From: Methanobacterium sp.
GTDB taxonomy: Archaea > Methanobacteriota > Methanobacteria > Methanobacteriales > Methanobacteriaceae
DNA: 5,332 nucleotides
NCBI GenBank assembly: GCA_003162655.1
Contig: PMMY01000238.1
Coordinates: 840-6,171, forward strand
Direction: 5' to 3'
The notes beneath the pieces were generated by a model. The model saw nothing but the letters and a program-made list of their open reading frames with translations, was not told the origin of the DNA and made no database searches. Made by a program: the position numbers and the translations under genes. Shown here one piece after another: positions 1 through 5,332 of the stretch. Numbering within the stretch: position 1 is the first letter of the stretch; each line of letters starts with the position of its first letter.

Positions 1-50
1 TTTAAGATTCCTGTTATAATTAATCTTTCCTGTTCTGCTGTTATATTCAT
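1..50 (-). CDS. Probable malate/L-sulfolactate dehydrogenase (mdh/comC family), N-terminal fragment, cut by window edge
   Basis: Only the first 16 codons are inside the window, reading MNITAEQERLIITGIL, and the frame runs off the left edge. The start is an ATG preceded by an AAGAAGGTG ribosome binding site five bases upstream. It lies 19 bases after the purM stop, so it is almost certainly co-transcribed with purM. The opening (short hydrophilic lead, then an amphipathic helix of the type 'xxEExxLIxxIL') resembles the N-terminus of the LDH2/MDH2 oxidoreductase family. In Methanothermobacter the gene after purM is, from memory, a member of that family. In methanogens these NAD(P)-dependent enzymes oxidise malate or L-sulfolactate; the latter reaction belongs to coenzyme M synthesis. 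Sixteen residues cannot prove the family, so the identification rests mostly on gene order. That a gene starts here is much more certain than its function. Confidence 0.55.
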   Translation of the reverse strand, partial: MNITAEQERLIITGIL

Positions 51-55
51 TAATG

Positions 56-64
56 CACCTTCTT
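56..64 (-). promoter_or_regulatory. Ribosome binding site of the gene after purM
   Basis: AAGAAGGTG on the minus strand, five bases before the ATG at 50. The GGTG core is complementary to the AUCACCUCC end of archaeal 16S rRNA. It decides the start: the upstream in-frame GTG at 57-59 is followed directly by a CAT codon and a TAA stop. Confidence 0.7.
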
Positions 65-69
65 ATTAT

Positions 70-1098
70 TTATAAAGTTATAATCCCTTCTTGGAAGGAT
101 GTTATTGTTACATTCTCCTGGGGGTCATCTTTTGCTATACCTATTTTATAAGCTAGGTTGTACTTTTTTATAATATTTATGGCCTTTTCAGCATCTTCTG
201 ATTTAACAATCACTACAAACCCTATACCCATGTTAAAAACACGGTACATTTCTTCTAATGGTACACCTAGTTTATTCATTGCTTTGAAAATAGGTTTTGG
301 TTCAGGAAGTGTTTCAATAATATAACCACTACCTTTTTTTAGCCTTTTGAGATTTGTAAATCCTCCCCCAGTTATATGGGCTAATCCATGAACTTCGACA
401 TCTGTTTTTAAAAGTTCAACTATTGGATTTACATAGATAATTGTTGGCTTAAGAAGTTCTTTGCCTATAGATGTATTTGGATCGTGTGGGACTTTATCTT
501 CAACATTGAAACTGTTATCATCGAAGAAAACCTTTCTAGCAAGACTTAAACCGTTGCTGTGAATTCCGCTGCTTTCAATTCCTATCAGAACATCCCCGTC
601 AATGATTTTTTCTCCTGTAATTATTTTTTTTACATCAACAATACCTATTCCAGTACCAGCAAGATCAAAATTGTTAATAATCTCAGGAAGACTTGCTGTT
701 TCACCACCTATCATGGCCACCTTGGCCTGTCGACATCCTTCTTTAAGACCTTCACCTATCTGTGCAGCGATTTCAGGATCTGGTTTTTCTACTGCAAGGT
801 AATCAACCATTGCAATTGGTTCTGCTCCAACGCAGAGTATGTCATTTACCACCATTGCAATACAGTCTATGCCAATTGTATCATACTTTTCCATCATTTC
901 AGCTACGAGGATCTTGCTTCCAACCCCGTCTGTGCTCATTGCTATGGCTCTGTTCCCAAGTTTAACAAGAGCTGCAAAATGTCCTGATTCTGTAATAACG
1001 TCTCTGTAATTGAGTGTATCCTTCAGTTTTGAAATTAGAGCCGATACTGTGACCTCCTCTAAACTGATGTCAACTCCTGATTCTGAATAGGTTACCAT
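70..1098 (-). CDS. purM: Phosphoribosylformylglycinamidine cyclo-ligase (AIR synthase)
   Basis: This cytosolic enzyme uses ATP to close the imidazole ring, turning FGAM into 5-aminoimidazole ribonucleotide, step five of purine synthesis. The 342-residue product has the usual length and the family motifs in order: YSESGVDI near residues 4-11, STDGVGSK at 55-62, VVNDIL followed by GAEP at 83-93, IGGETA at 130-135, SSGIHSNG at 176-183, HITGGGF at 241-247 and FNMGIGF at 288-294. These cover the N-terminal ATP-binding half and the C-terminal AIRS domain. Bacterial enzymes usually read GGETAEMPG where this one has GGETASLPE, which I take to be a lineage variant. The frame is open up to a TTG at 1110, but that codon overlaps the GGTGAT ribosome binding site. 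The ATG at 1098, four bases after that site, is therefore chosen. It has its own promoter region upstream and leads into the next gene after 19 bases. Confidence 0.96.
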   Translation of the reverse strand: MVTYSESGVDISLEEVTVSALISKLKDTLNYRDVITESGHFAALVKLGNRAIAMSTDGVGSKILVAEMMEKYDTIGIDCIAMVVNDILCVGAEPIAMVDYLAVEKPDPEIAAQIGEGLKEGCRQAKVAMIGGETASLPEIINNFDLAGTGIGIVDVKKIITGEKIIDGDVLIGIESSGIHSNGLSLARKVFFDDNSFNVEDKVPHDPNTSIGKELLKPTIIYVNPIVELLKTDVEVHGLAHITGGGFTNLKRLKKGSGYIIETLPEPKPIFKAMNKLGVPLEEMYRVFNMGIGFVVIVKSEDAEKAINIIKKYNLAYKIGIAKDDPQENVTITSFQEGIITL

Positions 1099-1102
1099 GA
1101 AA

Positions 1103-1108
1103 ATCACC
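1103..1108 (-). promoter_or_regulatory. Ribosome binding site of purM (decides the start)
   Basis: GGTGAT on the minus strand, a six-base match to the anti-Shine-Dalgarno sequence, four bases before the ATG at 1098. A longer reading from the TTG at 1110-1108 would put the start codon inside this site, so the shorter protein is preferred. Confidence 0.75.
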
Positions 1109-1210
1109 AAAAATTTTTTTAAAATAACAATTTAATACTGCATATTTGATTTTACAATTAATAAAAGTACTTTACTAAAATCGTCTATTCCTGAATAATT
1201 ACGAATATTC

Positions 1211-1218
1211 TATTTAAA
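1211..1218 (-). promoter_or_regulatory. Candidate TATA box for purM
   Basis: TTTAAATA on the minus strand, close to the archaeal box A consensus, lying 113 bases before the purM ATG. With typical archaeal spacing, transcription would begin near 1186-1190, leaving a leader of about 90 bases. No convincing purine-rich BRE precedes it (the flank reads ATTACA), and the spacer is so AT-rich that chance matches are likely. It remains the best box between the aCPSF1 terminator candidate and purM. Confidence 0.35.
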
Positions 1219-1325
1219 TGTAATATAATTATCTCCTTAATAGAGTCATTTTCCTTTTACTAAAAAAAATTCTATTTTACATTTGCAGTTATAATATTTT
1301 AAAATTAAATAGATAGAATCCATCG

Positions 1326-1345
1326 AAAAAAATTAAAAAAAGAAA
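1326..1345 (-). terminator. U-rich terminator candidate downstream of aCPSF1/fttA
   Basis: On the minus strand the sequence reads TTTC, seven T, AA, seven T, beginning about 17 bases after the aCPSF1 stop codon. Archaeal termination is driven mainly by U-rich tracts, aided by aCPSF1/FttA itself. No strong stem precedes it, so this is a tract-type rather than hairpin-type terminator. It is the clearest termination signal in the window, and its place between two genes with separate promoter candidates supports the call. Confidence 0.55.
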
Positions 1346-1362
1346 TTTTATACATTAAATTA

Positions 1363-3275
<1,913 letters not shown>

Positions 3276-3302
3276 GTCTAAAAAAATAGGAAAATTAATA
3301 TT

Positions 3303-3329
3303 TGAACCATGTTTAGTTTACATGATTCA
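3303..3329 (-). promoter_or_regulatory. Hairpin in the psmB-aCPSF1 spacer, upstream of a U7 tract
   Basis: The minus-strand RNA can form a 10-bp stem, UGAAUCAUGU against ACAUGGUUCA, with a 7-base loop AAACUAA. One pair is a U-G wobble, which forms only in the minus-strand transcript (the plus strand would have a C-A mismatch), so the structure fits an RNA of the psmB-to-aCPSF1 direction. It begins 39 bases after the psmB stop and ends 35 bases before the aCPSF1 ATG. The downstream leader is U-rich and includes a U7 run at 3286-3280 just before the ribosome binding site. It could be a psmB 3' end signal, an attenuator, or a leader element of aCPSF1. The fold is read by eye and the function is inference. 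Confidence 0.5.
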
Positions 3330-3368
3330 TTAAATTTTTAAGTAACTTCAGTTCATTTAGGATTAAAA

Positions 3369-4001
3369 CTAGCTCAATTCTTTGATCTTCTTTTCTACCT
3401 CTTCTTCAGGCAGTATTTTAAATCCTTCTTCTTTAGTAATAGTTGCAATTTTTATTCCGTTACCGGAATAGGTATCTCTTTCCATTGCAGCTTTAATAGC
3501 TCTTATTACAATTTCAATCCCGTCTTCAATATCCATTTCTTTGTTATAACGGTCTTCAAGCACCCCATAGGCTATTGGTGAACCTGATCCTGTTGAAATC
3601 ATCAGATCCTTAATTACTCCGCCGGTTGGATCTAATGAAAAGAGTGCAGGTCCTTTTTCATCCACTCCTCCAAGGAGAGTCTGTACATAGTAGGGATAGA
3701 ATCTGGATGAATGGAGTATATTAGACGTCATGGTTGCTGCTGCTTCAACACTCATAGGGATACCGTTTCTGAGTCTGTAAAGAGCAACTTCCGCGCTTAT
3801 ATAACCCATTAGTTTTTGGGCATCTGATACTGCTCCAGCAATTGTTGCTCCAATATGGTCATCTATTTTGAATATTTTGTCAGCAACCTTATGCGCAATT
3901 AAATTGCCCATTGAAGCTCTTCTTTCGGTAGCAAAAACAATTCCATCTTTGCATGTTACACCAACAGTTGTAGTGCCTTTTAATCGATCTTTATCGTTCA
4001 T
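3369..4001 (-). CDS. psmB: 20S proteasome beta subunit precursor
   Basis: This is the proteolytic subunit of the archaeal 20S proteasome; beta heptamers form the inner rings and degrade unfolded or tagged proteins in the cytosol. The precursor is 210 residues. A 9-residue propeptide (MNDKDRLKG) ends in the Gly-Thr processing site, freeing the catalytic N-terminal threonine. In mature numbering Thr1, Glu17 and Lys33 are present, as are the GSGS loop at 129-132 and Asp167/Ser170 in RDTYSG, matching the Ntn-hydrolase active site. Mature length is 201 residues, normal for the family. The frame is open to a GTG at 4010, which would add three residues, but that GTG is part of the AGAGGTG ribosome binding site. 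The ATG at 4001, six bases after it, is chosen and gives the usual short propeptide. The gene has its own promoter candidates upstream and is followed by aCPSF1/fttA. No alpha subunit or PAN ATPase gene is in the window. Confidence 0.97.
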   Translation of the reverse strand: MNDKDRLKGTTTVGVTCKDGIVFATERRASMGNLIAHKVADKIFKIDDHIGATIAGAVSDAQKLMGYISAEVALYRLRNGIPMSVEAAATMTSNILHSSRFYPYYVQTLLGGVDEKGPALFSLDPTGGVIKDLMISTGSGSPIAYGVLEDRYNKEMDIEDGIEIVIRAIKAAMERDTYSGNGIKIATITKEEGFKILPEEEVEKKIKELS

Positions 4002-4007
4002 GAAATA

Positions 4008-4014
4008 CACCTCT
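4008..4014 (-). promoter_or_regulatory. Ribosome binding site of psmB (decides the start)
   Basis: AGAGGTG on the minus strand, six bases before the ATG at 4001 and the strongest Shine-Dalgarno match among the genes with visible starts. The GTG at 4010-4008 that begins the longest open frame is the last three bases of this site, so it is not the likely start codon. Confidence 0.8.
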
Positions 4015-4092
4015 AAAAAAACACGATAAATTAAAAATAGTTTTTAAAATTTTTCAAATATTAATTTCTAGTCCTTATATGTAAAATTCATT

Positions 4093-4110
4093 CTATATAA
4101 ATATTGCTTT
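4093..4110 (-). promoter_or_regulatory. Candidate BRE/TATA promoter of psmB
   Basis: On the minus strand the element reads AAAGCAATATTTATATAG: a purine-rich BRE-like lead followed by TTTATATA at 4101-4094, a near-consensus archaeal TATA box. With normal spacing, transcription would start near 4067-4072, giving psmB a leader of about 70 bases. A second TATA-like site lies further upstream at 4224-4238. Confidence 0.5.
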
Positions 4111-4223
4111 GAACTTCCAGTTTTTTCTTTCAAGTTCTAATATAATATTTATATTTTAAAATAATTCAATACAATAACTTATTAATATCTAGGCCTTTAA
4201 CAAGCTTTGTTTAATTGAAGCTA

Positions 4224-4238
4224 CTTATAAATGTTTTC
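4224..4238 (-). promoter_or_regulatory. Second BRE/TATA-like element in the purP-psmB spacer
   Basis: The minus strand reads AAAACATTTATAAG, an A-rich BRE-like lead followed by TTTATAAG at 4231-4224. Transcription would begin near 4200, about 200 bases before psmB. It could be an alternative psmB promoter or the promoter of a short non-coding RNA, or a chance match in AT-rich DNA. Confidence 0.3.
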
Positions 4239-4281
4239 TTTAAAGATCCTTTTTTAATAGAATATTATTAAGATGATTTAT

Positions 4282-4317
4282 CATAAGTTCTGAGGATGTT
4301 AACTTCCTTAACTTATG
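4282..4317 (-). promoter_or_regulatory. Stem-loop downstream of purP with a competing fold
   Basis: In the minus-strand RNA, CAUAAGUU (4317-4310) pairs perfectly with AACUUAUG (4289-4282). Inside it AGGA pairs with UCCU across a small internal loop, leaving an 8-base loop AGUUAACA. A competing pairing joins UCCUU at 4326-4322 with AAGGA at 4309-4305, which would break the main stem. The element begins about 50 bases after the purP stop and is not followed by a U-run, so it is not a classical hairpin terminator. It may protect the 3' end of the purP transcript or belong to a small RNA. The function is unknown. Confidence 0.4.
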
Positions 4318-4337
4318 GGGGAAGGACATTAAATTTT

Positions 4338-4369
4338 AAAAAATTAGATAATTGAAAATAAATAAAATA
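4338..4369 (-). terminator. U-rich terminator candidate downstream of purP
   Basis: Directly after the purP TGA the minus strand reads TATTTTATTTATTTTC, then a U6 run at 4343-4338. Such tracts are the usual archaeal termination signal. They are weaker than the double U7 after aCPSF1, and the spacer is AT-rich throughout, so the exact end point is uncertain. Confidence 0.4.
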
Positions 4370-5332
4370 TCAGGTTATTAAAATATCTAACCTGTCTGAT
4401 TCTGCCCCATTTTTAATTTCACGGGCTATTCTTCGTCCCATACTCATAAATTCACCGAAGAGTAGATAGCTGTATGCTGAGCTGTGCATAAACGTGTTGG
4501 TTCCACCATCTATTCTGGCACTCATTTCAAATACAATTATCTCTAAATCATCAGTACAGAGACTCTGTAAACAGAAGGGACCGTTCATTCCGGGAGCAAC
4601 AAGCTTTTTAGCACCTTCAACTAAATTGTCTCCAATTTCAAATACCTGAGGTAGTAATGATTCCCGCATGACAACAGGATGGTTACCAGTTATAACATAC
4701 GATGGATCCAATCCAACATCTAATTGGTCTTTAGCAGGGATTCTGCATAATCCATCAATATTGGATTCATATCGGCTGTCCATTCCCATAACTTCAACTT
4801 CATCGTTCAATGCAGAGTAGAAGTAGTGAATACAATAATTGCATCCAGAAACATACTCCTCGATATGCGCGTTTTCAACATCTTCTTCTCCTATCCAATT
4901 CCTTTTGAGCATTGAATCAATTTTCTGATGATATTCTTCAGTTGTGGAAGCAACGAAGTATCCTCTTCCACCGCGTGCACCTGGGAACTTGACCATTACT
5001 GTTCTGTCAATCTTAGAAGGATCATCGTATTTCATGGGTATCCTAATATCTGATTCTATCATTAGCTTCCTTTCAAGATCCCTTTCGGCTTCCCATCGCA
5101 AAATATCTCTATTTCCAAACATCGGAACTTTAAAGTCATTTTCTACACGGTCTAATCCTGCATATGCAACAAATGAACCATGGGGGACTACTATGCTGTT
5201 CATAGATCTTAATTTCTTCTGAACATCTTCGTTCACAATATCGCTGAACTTGTCAACGATTATATATTCATCTGCAACTTTGAATCTTTTATACGGAACT
5301 TCCCGCCCCTTTTCACAGACAACAGCGGTCTC
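4370..5332 (-). CDS. purP: 5-formaminoimidazole-4-carboxamide ribonucleotide synthetase PurP (FAICAR synthetase), N-terminus cut by window edge
   Basis: PurP is the archaeal ATP-grasp enzyme that formylates AICAR with free formate and ATP to give FAICAR, replacing the folate-dependent PurH transformylase in the last part of IMP synthesis. The frame stays open to the window edge, giving 320 visible residues; family members are about 360 long, so roughly 40 N-terminal residues are missing, including the early nucleotide-binding segment. Visible landmarks are [16 protein letters not shown] at 6-21, VPHGS at 49-53, the glycine-rich ATP-grasp loop [11 protein letters not shown] at 116-126, HIEEYVSG at 156-163, and [12 protein letters not shown] at 268-279 with the acidic and Asn residues that bind metal-ATP. 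A GTG at 5236 would give a 288-residue protein, but the 32 codons upstream of it match the family, so it is an internal valine. The gene ends in TGA and a U-rich tract follows. The start and promoter lie outside the window. Confidence 0.96.
   Translation of the reverse strand, partial: ETAVVCEKGREVPYKRFKVADEYIIVDKFSDIVNEDVQKKLRSMNSIVVPHGSFVAYAGLDRVENDFKVPMFGNRDILRWEAERDLERKLMIESDIRIPMKYDDPSKIDRTVMVKFPGARGGRGYFVASTTEEYHQKIDSMLKRNWIGEEDVENAHIEEYVSGCNYCIHYFYSALNDEVEVMGMDSRYESNIDGLCRIPAKDQLDVGLDPSYVITGNHPVVMRESLLPQVFEIGDNLVEGAKKLVAPGMNGPFCLQSLCTDDLEIIVFEMSARIDGGTNTFMHSSAYSYLLFGEFMSMGRRIAREIKNGAESDRLDILIT

Larger units (their letters stand above)
1099..1362. other. 264-base AT-rich spacer between aCPSF1/fttA and purM
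   Basis: No coding region was found on either strand. Reading along the minus strand it holds, in order, a double U7 tract just after the aCPSF1 stop, a U8 tract at 1262-1269, a TATA candidate at 1211-1218 and the purM ribosome binding site. Short direct repeats (tttactaaaa at 1171 and 1256; attctattt at 1207 and 1269, plus strand) look like low-complexity noise. The spacer most simply separates two transcription units. Confidence 0.6.
4002..4369. other. 368-base AT-rich intergenic region between purP and psmB
   Basis: I find no credible protein gene, tRNA or rRNA here. Along the minus strand it holds a U-rich tract after the purP stop, a stem-loop at 4282-4317 with an alternative pairing to 4326, an upstream TATA-like element (4224-4238), a near-consensus TATA box (4093-4110) and the psmB ribosome binding site. 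The stretch at 4281-4327 is noticeably less AT-rich than its flanks, which fits a structured RNA segment. The rest is low-complexity A/T sequence. Confidence 0.6.

Noticed and set aside
559..987. 142-codon open frame on the plus strand, with two shorter frames overlapping it
   Set aside because: Antisense to purM, rich in Cys, Tyr, Phe and Asn as expected for a shadow of an AT-rich gene. No start signals.
1171..1277. Short direct repeats tttactaaaa (1171, 1256) and attctattt (1207, 1269)
   Set aside because: Nine to ten bases of A/T-dominated sequence with different spacings; consistent with low complexity rather than a duplication or array.
4111..4137. Inverted repeat gaactt / aagttc in the psmB upstream region
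   Set aside because: Only six base pairs around a 15-base loop in AT-rich DNA; too weak to call an operator or hairpin.
4240..4284. 14-codon minus-strand frame in the purP-psmB spacer (MINHLNNILLKKDL)
   Set aside because: The nearest AAGGA lies about 20 bases upstream, too far for a ribosome binding site, and partly in a stem. The length and composition are expected by chance.
4944..5222. 92-codon plus-strand open frame
   Set aside because: Antisense shadow of purP.

Overview
The window reads as a housekeeping stretch of a methanogenic archaeon, most likely a member of the Methanobacteriales (Methanobacterium-like). The evidence is the gene content: an archaeal proteasome beta subunit, a KH-domain beta-CASP ribonuclease (aCPSF1/FttA), and the archaeal formate-dependent purine enzyme PurP. 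Other support comes from GGTGAT-type ribosome binding sites, very AT-rich spacers and TATA-box promoters. From memory, the order purP, psmB, aCPSF1, purM, malate/sulfolactate dehydrogenase matches Methanothermobacter thermautotrophicus MTH1201 to MTH1205. No database was consulted.

Every gene lies on the minus strand, so transcription runs from high to low coordinates. From 5332 down, purP is open at the window edge and lacks about 40 N-terminal residues. A 368-base spacer follows, holding a U-rich terminator candidate, a stem-loop with an alternative fold, and two TATA-like elements. Next come psmB (210 aa), a 101-base spacer with a strand-specific hairpin and a U7 tract, and the 634-aa aCPSF1/FttA gene. 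A 264-base spacer then carries a strong U-rich terminator candidate and the probable purM promoter. purM (342 aa) is followed after 19 bases by the first 16 codons of a probable malate/L-sulfolactate dehydrogenase.

The layout suggests three transcription units: purP; psmB with aCPSF1; purM with the dehydrogenase. PurM and PurP catalyse an early and a late step of IMP synthesis. PsmB is the proteolytic core of the 20S proteasome, and aCPSF1/FttA is the general archaeal transcription termination nuclease.

I see no mobile element, CRISPR array, rRNA, tRNA or defence system. The coding content is ordinary. The observations worth a second look are regulatory: a hairpin plus U-tract in the leader of the termination factor's own gene, the two-state stem-loop after purP, and two genes whose longest ORF starts inside the Shine-Dalgarno sequence.
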